DNA of 64,000 nt from UBA5436 sp050951845 (GTDB lineage: Bacteria; Bacillota; Clostridia; Saccharofermentanales; DTU023): contig JBMNJV010000004.1 in the NCBI GenBank assembly GCA_050951845.1, positions 369,052 through 433,051 of the forward strand, read 5' to 3'. Position numbers and translations under genes: made by a program. This document shows positions 51,924 through 61,400 of the stretch, piece after piece. How positions within the stretch are numbered: the stretch's first letter is position 1; each line of letters begins with the position of its first letter. The notes below the pieces were generated by a model that did not search any database, was not told where the DNA came from, and saw nothing but the letters and a program-made list of their open reading frames with translations.

Positions 51924-53864
51924 TTAATATATTTTGATCAGATCTTCCAGTAGTCTGACTGTATGGAAACCTTGATGTACAGCATCAATGATTTTACCGC
52001 CGCCTTTTTGATCACCGATCGGAAATACCTTAATATTCTCGGCTTGTAAAGCAGTAAGCAAAGAATTATCAGGCTTGAAACCGACTGCCAGAATCACATT
52101 GTTACATGCCACCTCTTGTTGCTCTTCGTTGCATTCCAAGGTAATGGCATTATCGGAAACTGAAATCAGCTTGGTACCTGTCATAACATTAATTGAGGAA
52201 TCTGCAATAGTGTGTCTAAGCCATGCATCATTATTTGCAGCATGTTGAGCAGTCACTAAAATATCATCAAGCATTTCAATCAAGGTGACATTTTTCCCTT
52301 CACGTTCAAGCATTATTGCCACTTCGCAACCGACCAGTCCGGCCCCGATCACGGCAACATCCGAACCTATTTCCGGTTTCCTGATTAAAAAATCTAATGC
52401 CTGGAAGACCGTATCACAACCGATATTATCAACCATTGGACAAATCGGTTCTGCTCCGGTGGCAAGAATTACCACATCGGGTGCCTCAGCTTTAATATTT
52501 TCTATCGTAGCTATTGTGTCTAATTTAACTTTAATGTCACGTTTGGCAACTTGACGTCGCAAGTACTCCAAATAGCGCATTGTATTAAATTTAAATGGAG
52601 GGGCCCCCGCAGCTAACAGATTACCGCCCAGCACGGCTTCTTTTTCCCATAATTCTACCCCAAATCCTCTGTCAGCAGCAGTAATCGCAGCTTCCATACC
52701 TCCGGGTCCCCCGCCGATTACCAGAATTTTCAAATCTTCCGTCGCGGGTAACAGCGGATAATCAATTTCCGCTCCGGTTCTGGGATTGACAGCACATGTT
52801 GAAAAACTTGTGATTATTTCATGATACAAACATTCATTACATCCGATACAAGGGATAATATCATCCTCTCTGCCCGTTTTAACTTTAAGTGCCCAATAAG
52901 GATCTGCAAGAGTTGCATGGCCCAATCCCACAAGTTCAGCTAAACCGTTATCCAGAACACTTTCAGCCACTTTGGGATCATCCAATTTGCCTTGAACCAT
53001 TAAAGGTGTTTTAACTCCCGCTTTTTTCACTGCTTCAGCCATATATAGTTGCGATCCTTCCGGTTGATACGCAGTTGTGACTGAATTATACCAACATTCA
53101 TAGGCACCTTTATCCAAATGAATATAAGTGAAACCACCGTCATCCAGCATTTTCACCATTTCGATACCTTCTTCAAGAGTTCTTCCGCCCTCAAATCCAT
53201 GATCGGGTGTTACTTTTACAGCTACCGGAAAATCTTTACCGCATTGATCCCAGACTGATTGACGCAATTCAAAGACTATTCTCAGTCTGTTTTCCAGACT
53301 GCCGCCGTATTCATCTTCTCTGTGGTTCCAGATCGAACTGATAAATTGATCAATCAAGTAGCCGCCATAAGCATGTATTTCAACTACGTCCGCTCCCGCA
53401 TTTTTTGCGATCGAAGCGGAATATCCGAAACGTTCTACCAGCCAAGCAATCTCTTCCTTAGTATAAGGATCACAAACTAAATTGGGAAACCAGAAACTGG
53501 TACAGGTACTGGCTGATTTTGGCGGAGTAAACGGATCAACGAGTGAAACTCTTCCTAAACCCAGCGATAGTTGAACCGCAAATTTTGCTCCATATTGATG
53601 TACCTGTTCAACCGCCAGTGCCAGACGGGAACCGTGAACCCAACCTTCAAGCGTATTCGCTTGTGACGGTTCAAAACGATTGGAAATAAAATGCGTTGAC
53701 GGATAAATCAAGCCGAATCCGCCTTTTGCTCTTTCTACTAAATAATTTCTTTGCCTTTCCGAAATACCTCCGTCAATATCTTTGACAAAGCCCATCGGAC
53801 ACAATACCAGATGGTTTTTTAATTCCAGATTACCAACTTTGACTTTTTCAAATAATTTCGACAT
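51924..53864 (-). CDS. NADH:flavin oxidoreductase, FMN/[4Fe-4S]/FAD (2,4-dienoyl-CoA reductase/enoate reductase family)
   Basis: A 646-residue old-yellow-enzyme-type reductase: an N-terminal FMN TIM barrel (KNHLVLCPMGF, VEIHAYGGYLIDQFISS, VKVTPDH), an iron-sulfur site CIGCNECLYHEIITSFSTC, then FAD/NAD domains (ILVIGGGPGGMEAAITAADRG and VAVIGAGLVGCEVAIMLE). The cluster spacing C-x2-C-x2-C-x11-C is one residue shorter than the C-x2-C-x3-C I expect from characterised relatives. ATG 53864 has GGGAGG 6 nt upstream. Substrates in the family are enoates, enones or bile-acid intermediates; the one here is unknown. Confidence 0.88.
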   Translation of the reverse strand: MSKLFEKVKVGNLELKNHLVLCPMGFVKDIDGGISERQRNYLVERAKGGFGLIYPSTHFISNRFEPSQANTLEGWVHGSRLALAVEQVHQYGAKFAVQLSLGLGRVSLVDPFTPPKSASTCTSFWFPNLVCDPYTKEEIAWLVERFGYSASIAKNAGADVVEIHAYGGYLIDQFISSIWNHREDEYGGSLENRLRIVFELRQSVWDQCGKDFPVAVKVTPDHGFEGGRTLEEGIEMVKMLDDGGFTYIHLDKGAYECWYNSVTTAYQPEGSQLYMAEAVKKAGVKTPLMVQGKLDDPKVAESVLDNGLAELVGLGHATLADPYWALKVKTGREDDIIPCIGCNECLYHEIITSFSTCAVNPRTGAEIDYPLLPATEDLKILVIGGGPGGMEAAITAADRGFGVELWEKEAVLGGNLLAAGAPPFKFNTMRYLEYLRRQVAKRDIKVKLDTIATIENIKAEAPDVVILATGAEPICPMVDNIGCDTVFQALDFLIRKPEIGSDVAVIGAGLVGCEVAIMLEREGKNVTLIEMLDDILVTAQHAANNDAWLRHTIADSSINVMTGTKLISVSDNAITLECNEEQQEVACNNVILAVGFKPDNSLLTALQAENIKVFPIGDQKGGGKIIDAVHQGFHTVRLLEDLIKIY

Positions 53865-54142
53865 AGTAACCTCCCCTAAATAATCACTCATCGAAGATTT
53901 CGGTCTTCAAACAATTGAAGTTACCAAAATGTACTTACACTTTAATGCTTACGCTTTTGTCACCGGATATTCTGATAAAAATTTTCTTAGAAAAATTAAT
54001 GATCTTTTTTAATAAAATTTATAAGGATTGATAAAAAATGTTAAAAGATTTTTAGGTAAATTACCTGTTTTTACTTTATATATAAAAATATTTAATTTAA
54101 TTTTAAAAAACGTTTTTAGAATTGTCAATATTATTTTGAAAT
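53865..54142. other. Intergenic, AT-rich
   Basis: No gene, RNA or convincing hairpin seen. The downstream part is nearly all A and T and marks the border to the accessory region. Confidence 0.5.
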
Positions 54143-54448
54143 TTACAGACTTGCGGAATGCATTATTTTTACTAAACTGCTGATAATAGTAAGTCCTGTC
54201 AATACAACAGTATATTGTTCCAATATATATTCCCAATTGAAAGAAGACGTTGTATGATGAATCAAAAGTATAGCCGGTGTATTATAAAACAAAACACTCA
54301 ATCCTCTGCCTGTTTTGTCATAAAAATAATAAGTTTCTCCTTCAAAGAATTTCCTTTTTATTATCGAAAGTACTATAAATTCGACCAATTTATATAATAC
54401 GATTACCAGTATCCATAGTGAACTGATCTTTATCCAAATCATAGTCAA
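54143..54448 (-). CDS. Small predicted membrane protein, unknown
   Basis: A 101-residue protein with two or three hydrophobic segments (SSLWILVIVLYKLVEFIVLS near the start, PAILLIHHTT and YTVVLTGLTIISSLVKI near the end) and a polar middle with ETYYFYDKTGRG. Not recognised. It overlaps the previous small gene by 4 nt (ATGA). Lying among broken genes, it may be a leftover of a mobile island. Confidence 0.45.
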   Translation of the reverse strand: MTMIWIKISSLWILVIVLYKLVEFIVLSIIKRKFFEGETYYFYDKTGRGLSVLFYNTPAILLIHHTTSSFNWEYILEQYTVVLTGLTIISSLVKIMHSASL

Positions 54449-54672
54449 AAGGCAAGAAATAATGTGAAAAGAATCACAAAAAAATCCAGCTTTGCACCAT
54501 TAGCTGAAGAGACACCCCTAATAAAATATTGAATCAGCGTCTCCATACTCTTCTCATAATCATCAACATCATTGTTTGGAACACGACTATCAATATAAAA
54601 AATTAACTTCATCGCTTTCAGAATGTTAATTATTTCATCCTCAGAAAGCCCCCTGCTTCTCAATCCTGTCAT
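54445..54672 (-). pseudogene. Possible 5'-truncated gene, unknown
   Basis: From ATG 54672 it encodes about 75 residues (MTGLRSRGLSEDEIINILKA ...), helical and charged with a hydrophobic C-terminus. The same frame continues upstream of the ATG with a protein-like sequence (YKPETADLLRKYYNESGADS) back to a TAG at 54766-54768, then 16 further open codons containing THEIIFLNEILKQ. No start codon or ribosome site serves that longer frame. I read it as the remains of a longer gene cut by a nonsense codon and missing its start. A short intact gene from 54672 is the alternative. Confidence 0.45.
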
Positions 54673-54794
54673 TATAGTTTGAATCAGAAATCGATGATAG
54701 GAACTGCTATCTGCTCCTGATTCGTTATAATATTTTCTTAATAAATCTGCTGTTTCAGGCTTATACTATTGTTTAAGAATCTCATTAAGGAATA

Positions 54795-55184
54795 TTATTT
54801 CGTGAGTCTTATGTGTTTATTAATCCATTCGACAATTTCTTTATGATCAGATAAGGCTGTTATTCTTAGACCCATTTCGATAATATCTTGAGAAGTCATA
54901 TTCAGCTCATATCATTCTAATCTCAACGAAGCAAGCATGGTTGCCATTCCAGTTCTTTTATTTCCATCAATAAACGGATGGTTTTTTATAATGTTAAAAC
55001 CTAATCTTGCAATTCTCTCGATCGGATCCTCATATAGCATCATTCCGTCAAAAGTTTGATAAGGTGATTCTATTGCTGATTCTAACAACGTTTCATCTCT
55101 TATTCCATCAAGACCTCCAAACATTTTAATATATTCTGCATGAATGAATATGATATCGTCTTTGCTTAGTTTGTAGAAACTCAT
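54795..55184 (-). pseudogene. doc: Doc-type Fic-fold toxin gene interrupted by an in-frame TGA
   Basis: The first 90 codons encode a Doc toxin: FIHAEYIKMFGGLDGIRDET, LLESAIESPYQTF and the catalytic Fic/Doc motif HPFIDGNKRTGMATML. A TGA at 54912-54914 follows LRLE. Without any frame change the sequence continues YELNMTSQDIIEMGLRITAL ... WINKHIRLTK to TAA at 54795, exactly what the C-terminus of Doc should look like, for a total of 128 sense codons. The stop therefore looks like a nonsense mutation in an otherwise intact gene. TGA is an ordinary stop elsewhere in the window. Doc enzymes phosphorylate EF-Tu. Confidence 0.85.
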
Positions 55185-55447
55185 TTTGCTAATTCCTCAA
55201 AGGCCTCTTTATACTCTTCTGCTATTTCAATAATTGTATTTTTTAATTCTTCTCTTGGAATACTATTATATTTAGTACTCTGTATAGACCTGGTACTCAC
55301 TTCAAACGGTATTCCTTCTTCGATAATCATTTTTTTTACAAACATATTAATCGCTCCTGTCATTGTGATGCCTAATTTCTCGCATATTTCTTCCATTTTT
55401 TCTTTGTCTTCTTTGTTTAAGTTAATATTGATTTTTACTTTAGACAT
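55181..55447 (-). CDS. RelB/DinJ-family antitoxin
   Basis: An 88-residue antitoxin. The N-terminal ribbon-helix-helix is KVKININLNKEDKEKMEEIC and continues ITMTGAINMFVKKMIIEEGI, typical of RelB/DinJ. The C-terminal half is a Glu/Lys-rich helix expected to wrap the toxin. It overlaps doc by 4 nt (ATGA). Doc is classically paired with Phd, so a RelB-type partner is a mixed pairing. AAGGAG lies 8 nt upstream of the ATG, and a strong promoter with a TGTATACA palindrome lies upstream, as expected for autoregulation. Confidence 0.85.
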   Translation of the reverse strand: MSKVKININLNKEDKEKMEEICEKLGITMTGAINMFVKKMIIEEGIPFEVSTRSIQSTKYNSIPREELKNTIIEIAEEYKEAFEELAK

Positions 55448-55502
55448 AATTAAGCTCCTTAAATGATATAAAATGATATAAAATAATATGATTTATAGGT
55501 AC

Positions 55503-55531
55503 ATTATACCCCTGACATGTATACACATCAA
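55503..55531 (-). promoter_or_regulatory. Promoter/operator of the antitoxin-toxin pair
   Basis: On the minus strand TTGATG (-35), exactly 17-bp spacer, TATAAT (-10), about 55 bp before the antitoxin start. The palindrome TGTATACA (55518-55525) lies within the spacer, a likely operator for the ribbon-helix-helix antitoxin. Confidence 0.55.
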
Positions 55532-55789
55532 CAGTATTCATATTTAGAATTGAACATTTCATCAGCTGTGATACTTAAGACTTAGAATAATTTGAATGTC
55601 TATTGTGAGCCGGTATATGTAATCAGATAGTTTGTGTCAGAATTTACGGCTGTGTGGCTTACAACTATTTTTCAATTTGCAGAGACGTCATTTTTGGCAC
55701 CGATGGATCCGAATTACAATAAATTTTGTCATAAATTTATGAAAGTAATCTGATAAATTCTGTTTTAAATTATTTTTCATAGGACCTAT

Positions 55790-55807
55790 TAATGGTGGAG
55801 ATCAACG
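55790..55807. repeat. Left fragment of the tandem repeat split by the IS
   Basis: TAATGGTGGAGATCAACG joins the sequence from 58270 to rebuild a unit of about 61 bp that closely resembles the unit starting at 58313. The preceding bases (TTTTCATAGGACCTAT) resemble the end of a further copy. Confidence 0.7.
55800..55807. repeat. Target-site duplication, left (GATCAACG)
   Basis: Eight bases directly before the left terminal inverted repeat, identical to 58262-58269. Eight bp is the size IS66 elements produce. Confidence 0.95.
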
Positions 55808-55917
55808 GTAAGCGTCAAACCTATCGGCGTCTAGTCACCGGAGCACAACTTAGTTAGACTATCCAAAACTGGATGTCTTAAGACGTCTAAAAATGAATAG
55901 TGTAAAGGTGTCTTAAA

Positions 55918-56262
55918 ATGGGTGGTAAACTTGTAGAGCTAAAAAACAATGCCAAATTAAACAACTGGTATATGGATATCCAATCACAAAAACAGAGCGG
56001 TTTAACCGTAGACGAGTGGTGTGAGGAAGCCGGAATGACTCGTTCCACTTATTACTATCGTTACAAAATAGTGATGAAAGCATTAGAAAATCGTCTCGCT
56101 GCTGAAACAGGAAAAACAGTTCAGTTCGAAGCTTTACCGGCTCCTGTTAATGAATCTAAGGAAGAAAGCATCCGCATCCGGCTCGGTGATCTGGAAGTAG
56201 AGATACCATCCGGAGCCAGCTCAGAGAATATTCAAGCTGTAATCGAGGCATTGAAATGTTAA
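55918..56262 (+). CDS. tnpA: IS66 accessory protein TnpA
   Basis: A 114-residue IS66 accessory protein. The N-terminal helix-turn-helix-like part contains WYMDIQSQKQSGLTVDEWCE and EAGMTRSTYYYRYKI; the C-terminal part ends IRLGDLEVEIPSGASSENIQ, typical of the family. AAAGGTG lies 7 nt before the ATG. It overlaps tnpB by 7 nt, consistent with translational coupling. Confidence 0.93.
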   Translation: MGGKLVELKNNAKLNNWYMDIQSQKQSGLTVDEWCEEAGMTRSTYYYRYKIVMKALENRLAAETGKTVQFEALPAPVNESKEESIRIRLGDLEVEIPSGASSENIQAVIEALKC

Positions 56263-56612
56263 AAGATTTCCGGACAAAAGGGAAAATTTATCTGGCCTTA
56301 GGTTATACAGATCTTCGCAAAGGTATAGACGGCTTATGTGCTCTCGTTCAGGAAAACTATGGCAAAGACCTGAAGACTCATGACCTGTTTTTATTTTGTG
56401 GTCGGCGGACCGATCGGATTAAAGGATTATTATGGGAAGGGGACGGTTTTCTTCTGTTGTACAAACGTTTAGAAGCCGGTCGTTTCCAATGGCCAAGAAC
56501 CCCGACAGAATTGTCAGAGATTACAGCTGAACAATACAGCTTTCTGATGCGCGGCATGCAGGTAATCGCCCCTAAAATCCCACAACGAAAAATCGCTCCT
56601 AAAATCGTCTGA
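56256..56612 (+). CDS. tnpB: IS66 accessory protein TnpB
   Basis: A 118-residue IS66 Orf2 protein. Diagnostic features: IYLALGYTDLRKGIDGLCAL, LFLFCGRRTDRIKGLLWEGD and GFLLLYKRLEAGRFQWPR. It is needed for transposition of IS66 elements, though its biochemical role is unclear. It starts within the end of tnpA and ends 61 bp before tnpC. Confidence 0.95.
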   Translation: MLKDFRTKGKIYLALGYTDLRKGIDGLCALVQENYGKDLKTHDLFLFCGRRTDRIKGLLWEGDGFLLLYKRLEAGRFQWPRTPTELSEITAEQYSFLMRGMQVIAPKIPQRKIAPKIV

Positions 56613-56673
56613 AAGCACTGAAATAAAGGCTTTCCAGCTTGTTTATTCATGCCTGAAATGGTAAAATAAAAGC

Positions 56674-58227
56674 ATGAAAACAGTCACTATTTCCCAAGAA
56701 GAATACAACAAATTCAAGGCGCAAGAGCAATATATTAGTGAGCTTGAACAGCGAGAAAAATGGCTCAAGGAACAAATCCTTTTGCTGAAAAAAGCTCAAT
56801 TTGGTTCTAAGAGTGAACGCGCTACGTATCTTAAACAATTAAGTATAGATAATCTTTTTGATGAGGCAGAAGTTTTCAGTGATCCTGAACAAGAAGAACC
56901 TAAATTTGAAGAAGTAATCCGGGTTCCGGCTCATACCCGTAAGAAAAAATCTGTCATAGAACGTCTTCCTGAAGATATCCCTATCGTTGAACGTCACCAC
57001 TATGTGGATGCAAAGGGACGTACCTGTCCTCATTGTTCTGCGGAGATGGAAGAAATAGGTACAGAAACAAGAAGTACTCTTGGTATGGCACCTGCTAAAG
57101 TATTTGAGATCCGCGATATTTGTCATGTTTATGCTTGCAAAGCTTGTGACAAGGAAGCAGAACCGGTGACGGTTCGTAAAGCAACCTTCCCTGCTGCTGT
57201 GATCCCAGGTGGTATAGCCAGTCCTGAAGCAATTGCTAATGTGATCAATGACAAATTTGTTCAGGGAACACCACTCTACCGCCAGGAACAGTATTGGCAA
57301 CGAGTCGGTGTGATGCTCTCCAGACAGACGATGTCAAACTGGCTGATGTACTCGGTAGAACATTACTTGAAATACATTTACGACAAACTTCACCAAGATT
57401 TACTTCAAGAAGACATCCTGCACGCTGATGAAACAGAATTACAGGTTCTGCATGAAGAAGGAAAAAGTCCGCAAAGCAAAAGTTATATGTGGTTGTACCG
57501 TACAGGAGTAACAGCTGCAAATCCGATTGTTCTCTTCCGTTACGAGCGAGACCGAAGACATTGCCGTCCACAAGAATTCCTGGAAGGATTTCAGGGATAT
57601 CTGCACAGTGATGGTTATGAAGCCTACCATAAATTAGAGAACGTCCGGTCAGTGGGATGCTTTGTCCATGTCAGAAGAAAGTTTGTAGAAGCAGCTGAGA
57701 CAGCCTCGAAAAACAAAGGCAGCCTTAATCTTGCCGGCAAGGCAGTTCAGGATATCCGTCAGATATTTGCTTGGGAAGACTTCTGTGCTGAGATGTCTGC
57801 TGAGGAACGCTACGAGAAACGACTTGCAAAGCAAAAACCTCTCATGGAAAAATTCTTTGAATGGCTGGAAGATATTGTTGTGTCAGAGAAGTCAGCTTTA
57901 GGCATTGCCAGAAAGTATGCCTTAGGGCAGAAGGATTATATTCTCAATGTCTACCTGGATGGACGACTTGAGTTAAACAACAACCGTGCGGAGCGAAGCA
58001 TAAAACCATTCGTAATCGGCAGGAAGAATTTTCTGTTCGCCAACACACCCAGAGGAGCTACTGCCAGTGCCATTCTCTACTCTCTCGTTGAGACAGCCAA
58101 AGAGACGGGAGTTGATCCTTACAGTTACTTGGTTTATACCCTGACAGAAGCATCAAAACTACGTGATACCGATGAATTCGAGAAAATTGCCGAACTGACG
58201 CCCGCATATTTTAAAAATCTCGGATAA
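56674..58227 (+). CDS. tnpC: IS66-family transposase TnpC
   Basis: DDE transposase of 517 residues. An N-terminal coiled coil (LEQREKWLKEQILLLKKAQF, about 20-45) and GSKSER motif are followed by a zinc-binding stretch (CPHCSAEMEE; CHVYACKACDKE) and the catalytic domain. Catalytic acidic residues appear in ILHADETELQVL (D), YLHSDGYEAYH (D) and NNRAERSIKPFVIGRKNF (E). The frame is intact. Confidence 0.96.
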   Translation: MKTVTISQEEYNKFKAQEQYISELEQREKWLKEQILLLKKAQFGSKSERATYLKQLSIDNLFDEAEVFSDPEQEEPKFEEVIRVPAHTRKKKSVIERLPEDIPIVERHHYVDAKGRTCPHCSAEMEEIGTETRSTLGMAPAKVFEIRDICHVYACKACDKEAEPVTVRKATFPAAVIPGGIASPEAIANVINDKFVQGTPLYRQEQYWQRVGVMLSRQTMSNWLMYSVEHYLKYIYDKLHQDLLQEDILHADETELQVLHEEGKSPQSKSYMWLYRTGVTAANPIVLFRYERDRRHCRPQEFLEGFQGYLHSDGYEAYHKLENVRSVGCFVHVRRKFVEAAETASKNKGSLNLAGKAVQDIRQIFAWEDFCAEMSAEERYEKRLAKQKPLMEKFFEWLEDIVVSEKSALGIARKYALGQKDYILNVYLDGRLELNNNRAERSIKPFVIGRKNFLFANTPRGATASAILYSLVETAKETGVDPYSYLVYTLTEASKLRDTDEFEKIAELTPAYFKNLG

Positions 58228-58261
58228 ATCTGATTGGAACACCGATAGGTTTGACGCTCAC

Positions 58262-58269
58262 GATCAACG
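58262..58269. repeat. Target-site duplication, right (GATCAACG)
   Basis: Eight bases directly after the right terminal inverted repeat, identical to the left flank. Confidence 0.95.
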
Positions 58270-58373
58270 AGTACAAGAAATGTTTTTTTAAAATTGTTTT
58301 AATAGGATAAAATAATGTTGGAGATCAATGAATACAAAAATATGATATTTTTAAACTTGTTTTCACAAGACAG
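58270..58373. repeat. Right part of the split tandem repeat (about 61-bp units)
   Basis: 58270-58312 completes the unit split by the IS. A second unit starts at 58313 (TAATGTTGGAGATCAATGAA and on) and runs to about 58373, with the same TACAA...TTTTTAAA...TTGTTTT pattern. It is noncoding and lies between the IS and the end of hsdR. Confidence 0.7.
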
Positions 58374-58407
58374 CTCGTTATTATACTTAAATGTATCTTT
58401 TGTCATC

Positions 58408-61400
58408 TTAAGCGACTTGAACTACTTCATTAATTGCTTTGACTATAGCTACTAAATCAAGGATTTGTTTTCTGTCATCACTGAATATTTGAGATATGCT
58501 GCCGATACTGCTAAACGGTTCTTTTTGGAATTGTTCTAAATCCATATGTCCGTTCTTTTCTAAATATTGCATCAGTACTCTTAAAAACTCTGTTTGGTTG
58601 CGATTGAGATTATATTTGTGCATAAATTCAGCAAACGCTTTTTCTACGGCTGCTTTGTCCAATCCGTTGATTTCACGGATTAAAATTGTGATCGGTTTAT
58701 CACCGTAATATTTTTGGTAATCTTCTTTACTGCCTAAATCTTTGAAAATTATTTTTTCCAGCTCTTGTAAATCTTGTTGAGAAATTTTTTCGTTATTATA
58801 GATTTTATATAGTATCGGGTTTGAACTTTGTTCTCGTATATATGATTCTACTTTGTCATTGTAATTAGACAAATCAATATAAGTGTAAAAATTTGAATCT
58901 TCATCAATTTTCAATTTAGTAAATTGATCATCAAAATCCACATAGAAAATTTTTCTTCTTTCCGGATCGATTAATTGCATTAAATCTCTTAAAGCAAGTC
59001 GCACTTTTTCCAGATCAATAATATCTGCATTGTTCCAAAATTCTTCGGTCTGCACTTGTCGAATGGTTTCGGCCTGAGCCTGGACTTGGGGTAAATTCCC
59101 TTTTTTCGCAAGCTCTTTTGCCAGACCTGCAACATTTTTCACCATACGATTGTCAATCGTACCTAAGAGAACACTTAATTGAATAACTTGCATATACAAA
59201 TCAAAGCGTTGTACAATCTCCGGATCTTCTGAGGCACAGAGCAACGGTCCGATATGTTCATCTAAATCGCTGATATTTAAAACTGTTATATTAGTCCAGT
59301 TTTCCGGTTTTTTGAATTTAACCACATATTCTAAATGTTGACGTACTCTGAAATTATATTCATCTAATTGATTGATTTTTTCTGTTAATTCATTGATTAA
59401 ATATTCTCTGAAATTTTGATATTCCGGTTGCTGGTATTTGAGATCTTGCAGTTCATAAATTAATTCTGCTTTTATCCTGAACAAGCGTTCTGTTAAAGAT
59501 TTGGGAATCCGTTCAGTATCCGGTTTGGTATGTGCTCTGAAATATTCGAAATTAGCACCATAGTCAAAAATATAAAACTTTTCTTTATTTAATCCGGGAC
59601 CGAACAGATCAGGACATAATCTGGTACCTCTTCCGATCATTTGCCAGAACATCGTTTTCGAACGAACTTTTTTGAAAAAGACCAAGTTGACTATTCCCGG
59701 AATATCAATGCCTGTATCAAGCATATTTACTGAAATTGCCACTTGAGGCAACTTATCTTTTACTGAAAATCGATCAATTAAATCCTGAGTATAATTAACA
59801 CTATATGTAATGACTTGGGTATATTGCGAACCTTTTTCCGGATACAATTTATCAAAACGTTCTTTGATAATATTTGCATGGTTTTGATTAGTCGCAAATA
59901 CGATCGTTTTTCCTATTTCATTTCCGGAAGAATCTCTAAGACCATATTCCATGAAATGGTGAATTACTTTATCAATTGTATCTTTATTGAAAACCCATTG
60001 ATTGATGGCTGTAGGTGCTACTTCCGTGAATCCTTCATCTGCGAATTCCGCTTCGAACCGTTCTTTTTCTTCTTCGCTTAAATCATCATACTTTATGCCG
60101 TCAGATGGGATTCTTAATAAAGCTTCAACCGTTCGATAATCTACCAAATATCCGTCAGCGATAGCTTCTTCTAAATCATAAGCAAAAGTCGGCACGCCGT
60201 TTTCCAAGTTGAAACGTTCATAAGTATTACGATCAATATCTTCTCTCGGTGTTGCAGTTAGCCCCAGAATCATCGAATCAAAATAATCGAAGATGGCTTG
60301 GTATTTTTTATAAATACTGCGATGTGCTTCATCGATAATGATTAAATCAAAATGTCCTACGGAAAACAACCTGGCGGAATCTTCCTGATCTTTGATATTG
60401 TCTATCGCATTCATCATGGTCGGATAAGTTGAAAAAATCATCCGGCTGGTTGAAGGGTTATTATCTTCCCGGCGGCTTTCAGTAAGATTGGCTTGGGTTA
60501 ATTCCGGCAATAATGTGTTAAAAGCACGCATCGCTTGTTTGACTAAAGCGGTTCTATCTGCGAGGAAAAGAATATTTTTTGCCCAATTGGCTCTGGTTAA
60601 GATATCGACAATGGAAATCGCAGTACGAGTTTTACCCGTACCGGTTGCCATTACTAAAAGAACTTCTCTCCGATGATTACCATAGGCTTCTAAAGTATTG
60701 AGGATAGCCGATCTTTGATAGGTTCTGCCTGCTATGCTCGGATTGATATATGTATTTTGTAATGGTGATTTTAGTTGACGGCGGTCAATTAAACGCTGCA
60801 AATCTGATTGTGTATAAAATCCGGAAACCCGACGTTTGCCCATATCATCAGTAAACCACATATCAAAACCGTTGGTAATAAATGTAAAAGGTTTACGTTT
60901 ATATTGTATTTCCAGAAGTTCTGCATAAATAGCTGCTTGATGAGCACCTTCATTCGGATTTACGGATGTTCGTTTGGCTTCGACCACAGCCAAAGGCAAA
61001 CCGTCTTGTCCGAACAGAACATAATCAGCATAGCCGACACCTTCACAATTCGGCATTCCTTTTAACTTGACTTCTTCTTCAACATTTTGACCGATTGTCC
61101 AGCCGGCTAAAGCTAAATCAACATTAATAAATTGTTCTCTGGTTAATTTTTCCGTATAAGAATCAATGGTAAATGGCTTCTGATGAATTTGTTCAGCTTT
61201 TTGGCGAGTTTCAGTTAAGGCAGTTTGAGTTTGTGCATTAGCTTCTTCACGCTGAATTTCTAACGGTGTATCTTCAACGCTGACTTGAGCAAAAATTTTT
61301 TCTGTTTCTATCGGTTTCAAACGTAATTTGAGTTTTTCGATGGAAGGAATAAGCCCTTCATTAAATTCTCGATCTACAGAATGTTCATTGTAGCTAAATT

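Larger units (their letters stand above)
55532..55807. other. Intergenic DNA before the IS66 element
   Basis: No convincing gene. The last 50 bases (about 55755-55807) are the left part of the tandem repeat into which the IS was inserted. The region may contain older mobile-element debris, but I cannot identify any. Confidence 0.5.
55808..58261 (+). mobile_element. Complete IS66-family insertion sequence
   Basis: 2454 bp bounded by 23-bp terminal inverted repeats (55808-55830 and 58239-58261, 21 of 23 matching; left end GTAAGCGTCAAACCTATCGG). It carries tnpA, tnpB and tnpC in order, all intact, and is flanked by the 8-bp duplication GATCAACG. Intact genes and exact ends suggest recent insertion and possible activity. 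Between the left end and tnpA lies a perfect palindrome GTCTTAAGAC (55875-55884), which may regulate transposition. Confidence 0.97.

Noticed and set aside
54912..54914. Selenocysteine or TGA-as-tryptophan recoding in doc
   Set aside because: Many genes in the window end in TGA and tryptophan is TGG throughout; no SECIS-like hairpin is evident after the codon. A nonsense mutation is simpler.
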